Below, in pieces: positions 22,263 to 33,746 of a stretch of 64,000 bases of DNA. Position 1 is the stretch's first letter. Each line of letters begins with the position of its first letter. The stretch comes from Incurvaria masculella. Taxonomy: Eukaryota > Arthropoda > Insecta > Lepidoptera > Incurvariidae. Under the pieces are notes generated by a model. That model saw nothing but the letters and a program-made list of their open reading frames with translations. It was not told the origin of the DNA and made no database searches. Both the position numbers and the translations under genes were made by a program. The stretch is taken from positions 14,092,001 to 14,156,000 of the forward strand of contig OX335649.1 of NCBI GenBank assembly GCA_946894095.1, given 5' to 3'.

Positions 22263-22362
22263 AAAAAACGGCCAAGTGCGAGTCGGACTCGCACACGAAG
22301 GGTTCCGTACCATCGTACAAGATTTAACACAAAAAATCAGGTTTTTTGTATGGGACTTATAT
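22263..22362 (+). repeat. GGCCAAGTGCGAG family, 5' fragment
   Basis: CGGCCAAGTGCGAGTCGGAC, CACACGAAGGGTTCCGTACC and TTTTTTGTATGGGAC are present. The 3' half is missing. Confidence 0.85.
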
Positions 22363-22399
22363 GCAAGAGCTAATGAGTTGGATTTCACCCCGTTCGCGT

Positions 22400-22480
22400 T
22401 CGTGCAACACTTTCTATTTTTCTGAGTTCATTTCGTGCATTCCGTCATGAATGCGAGCTGTTTCATGGTCCCCTTTCCTA
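22400..22480 (+). repeat. SINE fragment (tRNA-type head region)
   Basis: CTGAGTTCATTTCGTGCATTCC and GAATGCGAGCTGTTTCATGG correspond to the stretch after the B box in the SINE at 43096-43506. Confidence 0.6.
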
Positions 22481-22995
22481 CTAAAACTACTCCTACTAAG
22501 AGAAAAAAGACGTCAACTATATTTTGGTTGAATGTTATATAGTTATATCAGCACAGTTTTAGTAGACTCAATTATAACATGAGGTGTAATCAGAAAAAAA
22601 CTGTGAAAAAACCATCCATAGCAATAGCTAACATGATTTAGTAAAAGCGTACATTAGGCCAGAGCAAAGTTTAATTTAGATATATAGACAGGATACTTCA
22701 GCTACAAAAACGAATGCGACGGGCATCGAAATAAGTTTTTTCAGTTCAATGGCGACGGGCATTATACACCCCTTTTATACCTTTTCTGTTCTCTGAGCTG
22801 ATAATACCACTCTACCAACTCTACTCAAGAGCTATCGATTGCAATCAAAACGGTCCGATTATCTGCAATAAATAATAATGTTGTATATCCCTGTTGATAA
22901 ACATGAAACAAAAAATACAGCGAAAATTACGAAACGAAGATAGGTAACAAAATAAAATGTCCCACAAAAGCCGTTAATCTTAGTTCCCGTACCTA

Positions 22996-23289
22996 GGTGT
23001 TCTCCCTGCGGTCGTTTTTACCGTCGGCATTGCGTGCGGCGATTAGCCGCTTCTCTGATAGTTCTCCACGTATTGCCAGTTTTTGCACTCCTCTCTCAAC
23101 GGGGAGTGAGAGGCCGGTCGATTTACCTAAAGAGGCAGCCTTCGCGACTTCGCGTGGAATGTTGAAGAAGACATAATGCTGCAGAAGAAAGCCGGTCATT
23201 GTAGATACGACGAATACGATCTGTGCGTGATGGAAGTTGATGGAGATGCGTTCTTTATTTAGTCCTAAATGACATCTAAGAACAAACAT
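22996..23289 (-). CDS. unrecognised frame with one membrane-type helix, possible exon
   Basis: A minus-strand frame of 98 codons reads FVLRCHLGLNKERISINFHH, then a hydrophobic stretch AQIVFVVSTMTGFLLQHYVF, then a basic tail that includes KRLIAARNADGKNDRRENT and a stop. GC-rich, mixed codon use makes it look more coding than its surroundings. The AG at TTGTTCTTAG just upstream could be an acceptor, and internal GTAAA sites (GACG|GTAAAA) could be donors. I do not recognise the family and assign no function. Confidence 0.3.
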
Positions 23290-23299
23290 GAATGTGCCA

Positions 23300-24975
23300 G
23301 CACACTTCCTTAGATATGAGAAACTATAATCTTGGAATTTTGTTTAGACCACTCGATGTGAATTAAAATTTTCAAACTGACCTTGGTGGCAATATTTTTA
23401 TACATGTATATAAAATTATAATCAATACTGTTCTCAGTAGAGTTTATAAACGTGTTCGCACAATTTATGGGCAAAAATAGAAGGAAGGGCTTTTATAGCA
23501 AAGATATGGTCCAAACTTTACCCGTTACATTGATATATTTGAAGAAAAAAAGATATACACAATTTGTTGTACGACTTGAAAAATATTCTTCCTTCCCATA
23601 ATGTTTTACCTAGATACCTTTACTAACACACTAGAGTTCAAAATACCTACGAAACATGTAAAACTCGAATAATATAAGTTCAACCCGTTTTCTTATTTGT
23701 GCCCTAAGTCTTACTCATAGAGACAAAATCCTAACTTGTCGTCGAATGGATTAAGGTGTAGCAGATATTGTAGGCAAGAGACCTAGAAATAGAGCATATA
23801 ATTTATCCCAGGACTTTATATATTAGAACTGTTTAGTCCTGCAAAGAATGGCTGAGAATCCGTGTTTATATCGTACAGTGAACTTTCAAATCTGTATTTC
23901 GACGACATATGATTTAAAAAATTCGCCAGCACAACGATGTACCTACCCAAATGTGTAAGACATTTCGTTCAGAGAGAATGCGTGTGTCCGAATATACGTA
24001 CCGATCTATAACTAGTACTAAGATTATCTGATCGAGGGATCCAGACAAGTCTTGGATTAAAAAACGTCCAGTATTTTTGGACTAACACACTATGTTTTTC
24101 CTCCACTCCTATCAGATTAGACAATTGAAGCAGCTAGAGACGTAATAAATTGGATTACTTATCGTGATTCTATTTTTTGCTTTCGGCTCCAGTTGCGGTA
24201 ATTTGCAGATTGATTTCAGCTATTTTAGGGAGGGATCCTATGAAAATAAAAAAGTTCTCACCTTTATTTTGTTAGTGGTAATATAATTAATTACTATGTT
24301 CTGAGATACTATGTATTAATTATTGGAAAGAAAATAATTGACTTAACAGGAGACAAAATGGCAGCAAGTTATTTAACACAAAGACTGAGCTATCCAGAGG
24401 GGCAATGCAGCTAGCGTGAAGGGAACACTGCCATACGTGTCGACGCTGGACGAAGTCTTTTATCTTGGCTCTTAACCCTTGAGTCTCCGTTTTTTTTTTC
24501 TTTTCATGTTTTTAAATTTTTTGTTTATTCATGTTATCAAATAAATTATACCACTATGTAGGTAGGCTGAATAGATAGAAGGCATAATCTGTAGAAATAT
24601 CAACTCTCAAGTGGATATAGTCGAACCAACAAACAAACCAATGGTAGGTACTTGAAAGAATAAAGTTTCAGTTATTCTTCTGCCCAAGATTCTTTTGAAA
24701 TATACATAGTAGAGTAAAATGTGATAGGTATGAAATAAGATATAAATATATCACTGCCAGAGTGGATCGACCATTGCGCTAGACTGACTGAAGAAAATTA
24801 AACGCTTTGACGACTGAGTTTACGTTGATTAAATGAATGTGCTATCACGGCTTTCATTGAAGATGAACGGGGCCCACTCCGAGGTCGCCGATGCACTATA
24901 TTTGATCACGCATGCGCAGATATCAGTTTGAGATTCATTAATTGCGTGCTGTAAATGTGTGCCTTTAATATAATG
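23300..24975. other. no gene recognised
   Basis: AT-rich, with no frame, RNA or recurring repeat that I can support. Confidence 0.4.
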
Positions 24976-24982
24976 AAGTTAA

Positions 24983-25215
24983 TTTTTTTTTTTTTTGAAG
25001 TGGTCATGTATGTATGGCTTATTTAATATCACACCCACTGTCCTGGTATCAGCCGAGCACATTGCATTATTATTTTTATGGAAGTAGACATGGCTTATCT
25101 AATATTACACCTAATGTCATGGCATTAGCCCAACACACCCTGTAATTATTCTTATGGAAGTGGATATATTTAGATTATCTAATATTACACCTACTGATAT
25201 ATGATATAGATATTT
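24983..25215 (-). repeat. SINE tails in a degenerate tandem
   Basis: Three successive pieces share TTATGGAAGTRGA(C/T)AT, TTATCTAATATTACACCTA and ATTAGCCCAACACACC. They correspond to the minus-strand tail of the SINEs and are preceded by a T-run. This looks like local duplication of the tail or stacked insertions. Confidence 0.55.
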
Positions 25216-25219
25216 TAAA

Positions 25220-26415
25220 TGTATATGATCCCAATACACCATATTTCTAGGAAAAAGGGACCTCCAGCCCCTAGGCATGAATTTAAACATAAAAAAAACA
25301 TATTTCTTCCTTTTATTCATCAGCAACATCTTTACAAATTTGTAAAAAAATTAGAAAAGAGAATATAATTAATTTTCGTCGATTCCTTGACAACAACTAC
25401 AAGTTTTGTTTGCTCACTTATTTTGTATTCAAATTGGATTGCCCATTGGAATCTGAGATACTCTTCAATTCTGAGATGAAAGTATTAAAATAAGTAGTTT
25501 ATAATAAAGTTATAAAGCTCGGACGAAGTAGTCCCAATTAGTGTGAATAAACATTTGTTTTCGTAGGCAGAAAATGTTAATTTTTTAAAATTGAGATTGG
25601 AGGATTATTGAATGATTTGATATTTTAATACAGGATTCTTTTAAGAGACCCAAGATAAACATAAGAAAACATCTTTATGTATTGATAATATTGTTTCAAA
25701 AATTAATAAATATTGAAATACAGCCAATACGAAAGAAAACCTTTCAATATGTAATGATGAAGCCAGCTTACACAGCGAATGTAAACGTACGACCTATGTA
25801 AGAACGGTTATGAAAGGAGTTACAGTATGTGAAGTGGGTGAATTAAATTATAAATCTTAATTGTCATTATAAAACCATACGTTCGTTTCGTTGACTCAAA
25901 AAGTAATTAACTCAAAAAAAATAAAATCCGCCTTGTATCGGATTCGCAATTAAGTTGTTTTATGTATTATTATGTGGTTTTAAAGAATTAATTGCGGTCG
26001 CTTACAACCTAAACATAATAAATACTCGGGTAAATATTCTTAGTGAGTTCCGGTACTGAACTCTGTCTTAACGCTACGAAAGTAGGTCCCACTTCTTTCT
26101 TTTTATTTATGAGCTAGGTAAGTGTATTTCGCGGTTAATCTTAATTATATTAAACTTACTGATCAGGATGCTGTTTGTTCATATTTCCAAAAAAAATCTT
26201 TTGCGGCTTGGAGAAGAAATAATACGCATTGACTTTGACTTATGGTGAATATTTTCACCGTTTAAAGTGCATTCGAAACATTTGGAGTGCTATGTAAATA
26301 TTTTTATCAGCATTAGTCTTTGAATATATTTAGAAGATGTAATAAAAGATCCATTTGAAATAACGATAATTTTTTAGAATGTACGTTCTAGAATTGTATA
26401 TTATGTGGCGCATGT
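25220..26415. other. no gene recognised
   Basis: AT-rich with no supported features. Confidence 0.4.
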
Positions 26416-26420
26416 TCTAT

Positions 26421-26672
26421 TCATACTAATATTAAAAATGCCAAAGTTATTCTGTCTGTCTGTCGCGTTTTCACGCCTAAAGCGCTGGACCAATTTTGAT
26501 AAAATTCGGAATATACATACTCCGGACATTGAAGAGAAACATAGGTTACCGTTTGTGGCACTCGCAGGGGTGAAGGTTTGTATGGGGCACTCATATAATA
26601 TCCAAGAAATAATTCGGCCCGATATCAGTCCAAAACGACGTTGATCCGAGCGGAGCCGAATACCTTAGTTAG
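26421..26672 (+). repeat. CATACTAATATTA...GCGGAG family repeat
   Basis: Contains CATACTAATATTAAAAATGC, a TCTGTCTGTCTG run, GGACCAATTTTGAT and CCAAAACGACGTTGATCCGA. Related copies are at 32595-32877, 38684-38937 and 58595-58803. I know it as a common lepidopteran interspersed repeat, but its class is not certain. Confidence 0.7.
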
Positions 26673-26869
26673 CATTTAATGAAATGATTAAATCTCTTGC
26701 CATGTAATCTACGGAAAAAAATGTTTAACACCATTTTGTCCGTTAAAGAGACATGGTTGTAAGTTTATCTTAATAGAGCACTTGTAAACATTGCATTTAA
26801 TAGCCTATAATGCTGTATCCTGGATTATTCGAATATTACAGAACTAGATAGCCAGTTTTCGCCCAGAGC

Positions 26870-26991
26870 CTAACTCAACCACCGCCGCCCGCCCCGGTTC
26901 GAAAACCCAATAAGGGCTCGGAGACGCAAGCGAGACGATAACGAACAACCTAATAGTGCTTCACCACACTCTAGAGCTGAGCGCACTCAAC
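26870..26991 (+). other. CpG-rich island, possible exon, low support
   Basis: CCGCCGCCCGCCCCGG and a generally CG-rich stretch end at CTCAACG|GTAAATGG, a possible plus-strand donor. No reading frame was recognised. Confidence 0.2.
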
Positions 26992-27179
26992 GGTAAATGG
27001 GTAAATAATGTACAAGGTATTCGCGACATGGAAGATGGAAATGAGACGTCAAACTATAAGATGATAAAAGATATATACTTACTGCTGATGCCACAGAGGT
27101 TCTGAGATGAGAGAATTCTTGGTATTCCTATTATAATCAAAACATTCAGTTTAAAATTAAGGGTTTTTGGGCATTATTA

Positions 27180-27245
27180 TGACATTTGAAGCATTGCATC
27201 AAATTATTTTCAAAATTGGATGCAATACTTCAAATGTACACCATC
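27180..27245. repeat. hairpin with CATTTGAAGCATTGCATC arms
   Basis: GACATTTGAAGCATTGCATC and GGATGCAATACTTCAAATGT are inverted repeats around a short loop. A related piece lies at 27515-27600, and the perfect relative is at 61985-62110. Confidence 0.65.
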
Positions 27246-27296
27246 TTTCATTTAATTTCAACCAATCCGGGCGGAAATAACCGTACAACCTAGTGA

Positions 27297-27456
27297 GTAT
27301 ATAAGAAAGGCGACCTACAGTTTTACGTGGAATCCGAACCACAGCCGGCCTCAACGGTGGAAAATGGTCACCCATCCGTAACCTCACCGCGCTCAGAGGT
27401 GCTTCCCCAGCTTATCGATTCGCAAGGCGTCACACACTGAGCTACCGAGGCTGACA
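27297..27456 (-). repeat. SINE with 5S-like head, 3' truncated and decayed
   Basis: TACGTGGAATCCGAACCACA, GGTCACCCATCCGTAA and CTGAGCTACCGAGGCTGAC match the head of the SINE at 49992-50380. The 5S-like core is diverged and the body and tail are missing. Confidence 0.65.
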
Positions 27457-27609
27457 CAAATTATTGTGGATGAAGATAATTCATAAATTGATAATTTAAT
27501 TGCGTTTAACGACATTGCCGTTTTCTCATTAAATTGAAATTTCAGCGTCATCTACATTTGAAGCATTGCATCTGATTATTTTAAAAATGTGTTTATTTTC
27601 AAAAGTTTA

Positions 27610-28245
27610 ATCGAAAACATTATATCTAGACATTGGCCGAGATATTACTTCATCAAACTATGAAATATTTGACCACATAACTTAATAATTTTAATAGAAA
27701 AATAATTGAATAGTGTAGCAGCATGATATAAAAATAAGCACAACCTATCAAATAGACAAAAGCAAAGCCAAAACTTGATTAACTATCGTAACTAAATGTT
27801 TATGTCAGTTGAAAATTAGTCCTGGTAAATTAAAAATAATTTTGAGGAATTAATAAACGCTATTGGCTAGCGCCAAATTCATAGGTCGTATTTAATAACA
27901 CAAATCCCAAGGGTTCAGGCTGAAAGTGACAGCTATAAACAGACTCTTCAGCCGGCTCATTTTCGCGAACATCTGAAAATTGCCGCCATCATTTAGCCGA
28001 GAGTTTCACCTAACATTGACACCTCGTGCCTCCCGGACCATTCAACCGTTCCCCCCTGTCTTTCAAGTAATTGACAAATTATCTAACTTTTTACTAAATT
28101 AGAAGAAAACCTTGCCTTGGATACAGTAATAAAACATCACAGAAATTGTTACTGGAATATTACTATTACTACCATTAAGAACATACATTTCAGGATTAAC
28201 GTGCATGCACACGTAGCTTATAAAATTATTGGGTAAGTATATATA
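27610..28245. other. no gene recognised
   Basis: AT-rich, with no supported feature. Confidence 0.4.
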
Positions 28246-28248
28246 TAA

Positions 28249-28633
28249 GTCAGCCTCAGTGGCCCAGTGGCGCGACACTTCGGCGATCGCTCTCCGAAGT
28301 TAAGCAACGCTGGGTCCGGTCTGGTCTTGGATGGGTGACCATTCGACCGTTGAGAGAGGCTGGCCGTGGTTCGGATTCCACGTTAAGCTGTAGGTCCCCT
28401 TCCTTACTTACTAGGTGGTAGGGTTTATCCCGCCCGGGTTGGTACCATCGCATTGGATGAACGATGGTCGAAGCGGCAATGAAAATTGTCCGTGTTTTCC
28501 ATCCAGTTCAATGTAGCCGTGCAATATAAGGTAGGTCCTGGCATGGCACCTAGTTCCCATGTGGTGTGTTGGGCTAATACCATGACAGAACTTGTGGTAT
28601 TAGCCATCCATGTCCAGTCACATAAAAAAAAAA
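28249..28633 (+). repeat. SINE with composite tRNA/5S-rRNA-like head, full length
   Basis: The 385-bp element begins GTCAGCCTCAGTGGCCCAGT, which has a tRNA-like A box (TGGCCCAGTGGCGCG). It continues with CGAAGTTAAGCAACGCTGGG and TTGGATGGGTGACC, which match the pol III internal control region (boxes A to C) of 5S rRNA. The body (CCGCCCGGGTTGGTACCATC, TCCTGGCATGGCACC, GTGTTGGGCTAATACCATG) ends in CACATA plus about 10 A. It is nearly identical to the reverse copy at 49992-50380. SINEs of this kind move with LINE enzymes. Confidence 0.9.
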
Positions 28634-28639
28634 GTACAT

Positions 28640-29030
28640 ATTTATCAGACCAAATCAAATCGAATATAACCTAATCTTACGTACTAAGCTAAAGTATAAT
28701 CTAAATATAATGGAGTTTTATGAGCATCGTAATCATCAGAATAAGGGGTTTTATTAAAAAAGGCTGGTCTTTAACTGGGTTTAGTTATTCATATTTGGAG
28801 AAAAATATAACATTATGCCATACAAGTTTAAATCAATTTTCTCCCCATCCTACCGCTACTACCTACGAATAACTATATCCCTATTGAACTTCTCAAACAC
28901 CCAAAGGTCGGCTGCAAGAAATCTATTTGAGGGATAAGCCCGCCTTTGTGCCCCACTTATGTTGTTATTGTACTATCCTTTTTTTGTAAATTGTTTTTTT
29001 TTGTGGCGTATTAAAGAATTATCAATCAAT
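28640..29030. other. no gene recognised
   Basis: AT-rich. A T-run and ATCAATCAATC lie near 28980-29035. Confidence 0.4.
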
Positions 29031-29034
29031 CAAT

Positions 29035-29627
29035 CGTTAATGGCATGGCAACCGCCATGATACGATAACCGAAGGAATTAGGTGCCATGCCAGAGGAGCT
29101 CCATAAATATACATATTTTTATCGATAACATATTTTTTAGGGAAATGTATGGCTAATACCACACCTACGGTAGTGTAAGAAACCAATACACCTAGGTTTA
29201 TCTATATGTGGACAAGGACTAATAACACATGAACTGTCATGATATAAACCAAACACACATCATGAGAACTAGGTGCTATGCCAGGTCCTTATTTACGTTG
29301 CACGGCTACACTTAACTTATGCCGCTTCGACCATCATTAATTCAAAGCAGAAAGTAATTAAGATACTATGTCAGAACCTTCCCTTTATCGCACATCGACA
29401 TTGAACTTGGTGGAAAATAAGCACGATTTTTATTACCACTGTATTAGTAGGTTTTCGTTCTATGAAATGGTAAATGGGTTCAGGAGTTTTATTACATAGA
29501 TTGTTACGTGGAATTGGAACTACGGGCAGCCTCAAGAATCGAACAATCGCCTGTTTCGCACTCAGTGTTGCTTAACTTAGATAATCGAACACCGAGTCGT
29601 CGTGGCACCACAGGGCTGCCAAGGTTA
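29035..29627 (-). repeat. two or more decayed SINE copies with 5S-like head
   Basis: Tail pieces (GGAATTAGGTGCCATGCCAG near 29080; GAGAACTAGGTGCTATGCCA near 29265) are followed by body pieces. At 29560-29620 there is a recognisable 5S-like core (AGTGTTGCTTAACTTAG), then CGTGGCACCACAGGGCTGCC. The copies are strongly diverged. Confidence 0.6.
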
Positions 29628-30075
29628 ACAAAGTTTATGGACTCACTTAAGGGGTAAGGAGTAAGATAAAAATGTCCAAACTAAAAGACAGTTTAGACTA
29701 AGAAGGGGTTTCCACAATACGAGGATGCTACTAAGATAATTTTCAAAACAGAAACACGATTAGTGAAAAGTTTGACAATTGAAAAAATATTAAACGAAAC
29801 CCCATTTTAGGAATCTTTTATTCCTTGGTTTACTAATTCCTGAAAACAAATTAAAATTCTTTTAAATTGTGTTCCAATTTACAGAGAGTACAAAAAGCAT
29901 AATCGTTGAGTTGAAAATGAAATGTAACTGAGAAAGTACTAAATTTGCAGCCATACGGTACAAAAATGCGGAGATGCCACAGGACATTCTCGAACATTCA
30001 ATATTCCGATTTCTGTGATTCAACCTTTGAGATGTAGGAGAGGTGCAGTGAAGCGGGCTTAGTTCTAGGGAAAAT

Positions 30076-30385
30076 AAAAAAACCGGCCAAGTGCGAGTCG
30101 GACTCGCACACGAAGGGTTCCGTACCATGGTACAAAAAAATATTACAAAAAAATCACGTTTCTTGTATGGGGACCCCCTTTAATTTTAATTATTTTTTAA
30201 TCTTACCTATTTGTTGTTATAGCGGCAAAATAAATACACACTCTGTAAACATTTCAGCTGTCTATCTGTTACGGTTACTGAGATACAGCCCTGTGACAGA
30301 CGGACGGATGGATGGACGGACGGACGGACAGCGTAGGCTTAGTAATAGGGTTCCGTTTTCACCCTTTGGATACGGAACCCTAAAA
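30076..30385 (+). repeat. GGCCAAGTGCGAG family, complete copy
   Basis: Runs from AAAAAACCGGCCAAGTGCGA to the terminal TACGGAACCCTAAAAA. It holds GAAGGGTTCCGTACCATGG near the left end and GGGTTCCGTTTTCACCCTTT near the right, so GGGTTCCG/CGGAACCC forms internal inverted motifs. A (GGAC)n run lies in the middle. The family is common in Lepidoptera. It has no ORF. Confidence 0.88.
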
Positions 30386-30520
30386 ACCAATCACGAATCC
30401 TGCAAGCAAGTCAAAAATTGTACAGACTTCAAACACCAAAGAAGTATTAAATCATATTTTTATTCATTCGCACCCTTGAGTAGAAAGTGGCACAAAAGCA
30501 CACAAGCCTAAATCAACTTA

Positions 30521-30692
30521 ACTTAGGGCCGAGTGCACGAAAGGACAAAAAATCAAAATCAACGTCAAAGTATGATCAAACAGGTCACTTTGTGTGGACC
30601 GTATGGAAGGAACTCTATGCGGATCACTAAAAGTGACGTGTTTGAACATTAATTAACTCGGCCGTCTCTTCGTGCAATCGGGGCTTAGTGTA
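30521..30692. repeat. small inverted-repeat element
   Basis: TTAGGGCCGAGTGCACGAA at the left pairs with TTCGTGCAATCGGGGCTTAG at the right, and inner AGGTCACTTT/AAAAGTGACG also pair. Length is about 170 bp with no ORF. The plus-strand family R tail at 30690-30735 adjoins it. Confidence 0.6.
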
Positions 30693-30739
30693 GTTTGATT
30701 GCCGAGAGTTTAAATAAATGAAATGAAATTTACAATATT

Positions 30740-31620
30740 TAAAATCCCGAAAAACAGTTGCATCGAATTGTTTGTAGTTTGGACATTATCAATAAGTGAT
30801 TGTAAGCTCATTACTTTTATTTTTAAAAAAGCTTAAAAGGTTAAACACAATTATAAATCGAATTACATTTTCTATATTACCCCTCGAGAAATAATTTTCC
30901 GCGCAACGGAGTTTCTCATAGGCACTAAATGAAGACTGAAACAGCGGGAAAATGAAAAAAGTCAGGCATTAAATTTTTCTTGCCTTTGATGTATTATACG
31001 GAAAAGTATTTTTCCCTTTCAATTGAGACGAGACCAAGAATTTATGAGCTTTGCGATCTCGGAAGAAAATAGAAAAAAATATCAAAACCTTAGTGCCCGC
31101 AGCTGCGGTCAGCTGAGCATAGAGTATATAGAAAGATTTGTTCATGTTAAGGCTCCATATGATGCTAACCTGGTTTATTTTTATTTAATCTCAGCCTCGG
31201 TTAAGCATAAATACGGGTAAAAAAACTAAATATCAAAGTTTAGACGAATATCTAGTGTATAACCGTAAAATCGTTTAATTAATTAGCTTATATTCTTTAA
31301 AGAAATATGTTTGTAAACACCTATTTACAAGTTTTTAGTAGGTTTCCAAGCCGGCGCTTGGAAATTATAAATGATTAAAACAATTTTATTTTTTGTGGTA
31401 CAAGATCACATGGTTATCTAGTGAATAACCGTGAAACATACATTAATTCACTTTAGAAAGTAGACTTTACAGTTCAAAAACCTAAATTTCGTTTCGTCGC
31501 GCTCGATTTTCACGCGCATACAACAATAAACCCTAACGCAAACTCAATGCTTCCGGAGATCGCCATTATCGTTCGTTTGCTGAACGCTGGAGTCAATTGG
31601 AGCCTTAAGCGCGGCATATG
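30740..31620. other. no gene recognised
   Basis: AT-rich, with no supported feature. A short TTTCCAAG/CTTGGAAA stem lies near 31347. Confidence 0.4.
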
Positions 31621-31624
31621 GCGT

Positions 31625-32150
31625 ATGTCAGGACCTGTTAAGGTGCTCGACGACGCCCATGGGTTTTCGAACTTTCAGGGGGGCTGCGAAGACCATGCCG
31701 GCCGGCCAGGTGCTTTTTCACACCGCGTTTGAAGGACCCCAGGTCGTAATTTGAGGAGAATACCTCATTCCATTGTTTACCGACCCTATAGATAAAGGGT
31801 CTAGAGGATCGGTGGGTTCTTATTTTTGGAATTTCGACCGTGAATTTGTTCCGCGTTGAGCGAAGGTAGAAAGGGGACGGAGGCAGATCGTTATGCAGCT
31901 CCGACAAGTTTTCTCCATGGTAAAGACGATAGAAGACAGAGAGAGACCCTGCATCCCTTCGGAGTTGGAGGGACTCCTCGGGTTCGCCGACGAGACGCAC
32001 GGCCCGATGCTGTATCGAGTCCAGGGAGCCAAGCAGGTGCTTAGCTGAGCCTTCCTACAAATTTGAACATACTCCACGCAAGACTGTTTTTGGTCAGGCG
32101 TGAAATACCGACGCACCCTGTTGAGGACTCCTAGCTTTTTTGAGGCCAGC
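31625..32150 (-). pseudogene. CR1-like LINE, C-terminal polyprotein fragment
   Basis: The minus-strand frame 32000-31638 reads LQLRRDAGSLSVFYRLYHGE, then LSELHNDLPPSPFYLRSTRN, THRSSRPFIYRVGKQWNEVF and NYDLGSFKRGVKKHLAGRHG. It ends PPESSKTHGRRRAP. This is the C-terminus of a non-LTR retrotransposon polyprotein after the reverse transcriptase. Just upstream another frame continues as VRRYFTPDQKQSCVEYVQIC, so a frameshift separates the two pieces. The rest of the element is absent, the usual result of 5' truncation. Assignment to the CR1/Jockey group is from memory of similar lepidopteran sequences. Confidence 0.8.
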
Positions 32151-32159
32151 TTGGCTAAA

Positions 32160-32590
32160 ATAGATACATAAGATACATAAATTATCTAATTACTCAAACG
32201 TAATTTTTAAGTTACATCCAATTACACAATCGTTTTATTTTAAATGTTAATATAATTGCTTATATATTTTTGATAAAAAATATCATCACAAGTAGGTACC
32301 ATTTCTGGCTCCCGAGCACCGATATTCGGTTGACTATGGGAAACGTGTCGTTTCCCGAATGAGCATTTTGTTAGTCTATAAATATGTAAATAACTAATTT
32401 CACTATTCTGTGCTGTAAGGAGGACCGTTTAAACTGGAATTATTATAACACAACCATGCTATTTGTCATCTATACCTTACTTTTCAGTCCGAGTACTAGT
32501 TTATTTCTAGAATATATGAATTCAAGGTGGTTCCGTACGTGTCAGGCCTGTGTAAAGTTACTAGTAAAAAATCCACAGGAAAAGTAATGT
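32160..32590. other. no gene recognised
   Basis: AT-rich, with no supported feature. Confidence 0.4.
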
Positions 32591-32594
32591 ACTT

Positions 32595-32877
32595 TAATCC
32601 ATACTAATATGTTAATGCAGACTCTGTTAAGTTTACATGCCTAAGCCGCTGAACGAATTTTGATGAAGTTGAGTATAGAGAGAGTCGTGGACCTTGAGAA
32701 ATCACGTCCCCTATTTCACTCCTTGCGAATTTAATTGTTGCCACAAAAGGTAGCCTTGTTCTTCCAGTCGAGAATATCTCTATACCTAAATTCTTTAAAA
32801 TTGGTTCAGCGGTTTAGGCGGCAAAACGCAACCGACAGAGTTACTTTCGCATTTATAATTATATTTAGTATGGATTA
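32595..32877 (+). repeat. CATACTAATAT family, copy with inverted ends
   Basis: The ends TAATCCATACTAATAT and ATATTTAGTATGGATTA are inverted repeats. Inside are GCCGCTGAACGAATTTTGAT on the left and AATTGGTTCAGCGGTTTAGG on the right, so complementarity extends further in. It looks like a palindromic composite of two copies of the family end to end. Confidence 0.7.
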
Positions 32878-33164
32878 ACATTTTATCTTCATGCATTTTT
32901 TTTGCGACAACGTCAACATGACACAAATCTTTATCTTTTTATAAGTAGTGGTACCCTGTAATTGGCTTGAATTTCTGTATTTATTATTTAACGATCAATT
33001 GTTTAGTTTTTAAGCTGTTGGTTTACCTAAACAAATAAATAAATAAATAAATTTCAGATTTTCTCTTACCAAGCTACTTTTACTATATATCGTACGTTAA
33101 TTTAAAATACAGTTAGGCTTAGTCAAGTACATTGTTGCGCGAGACAAAATGAGCAGCATTTGTT

Positions 33165-33316
33165 TCACTTTGAAAGTGCGGCGACTGCGGCCGAGCGGTG
33201 TCGCGTGTCGCGTCACACGCGGGACACGACACACGTGTTGTGGCTCAGGCTGTGATGTCTCGCTCTAGTTCAGCCTACAGACGGGCAACTACGCACCGAA
33301 TAGACGCTAAGCCACC
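33165..33316 (+). promoter_or_regulatory. CpG-rich island, possible promoter/first exon
   Basis: A sharply CG-rich block with GTGTCGCGTGTCGCGTCACA and the palindromic ACACGTGT lies in AT-rich DNA. It ends at GCCACCACCATGGTATTG, a strong start-codon context in which ATG is followed at once by a possible GT donor. No coding frame follows (a stop comes after 18 codons). This is only a hint of a first exon. Confidence 0.3.
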
Positions 33317-33746
33317 ACCATGGTATTGATAATGTTAACTAATATTGCATATTCATTCATTTGTATAAATAATTAAATGGGCTCAATGGGTATAAACTTC
33401 TAAAAAAATAATTTCTACGACTGTGGTATTGTTTTTAAGTTCAGAGTATTTCCTTCTTTTAAAAATGTGTTGTTTTTACAAAATTTCAACAAACAATAGT
33501 CATGAAAGCTTCCTCTATATCATATTACAGCTTGCGTGCAGCTATTTAGTTAGTACATGTTACTTCTTGGCAACACTGCCCGACTCTCAATTTTATTTTA
33601 ACTAATGGTTTTAGGTCATGAAAAATTTTTTTTTTCATTAAAGATAATTTCTAAAACAATACTGGTAAACCCACAAAACATTGACTATCCAGCCAGCTTG
33701 CTCTGTAGGTAAGCTATTCCAACCAAATTTCATTTTAAACGTTTAA

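Noticed and set aside
28270..28370. Possible genuine 5S rRNA gene
   Set aside because: Only the internal promoter part resembles 5S. The 5' and 3' stem sequences are missing and a SINE body with poly-A follows.
30167..30511. 114-codon plus-strand frame with a GRMDGRTDGQ stretch
   Set aside because: It is a translation of the (GGAC)n part of the GGCCAAGTGCGAG repeat and is not a gene.
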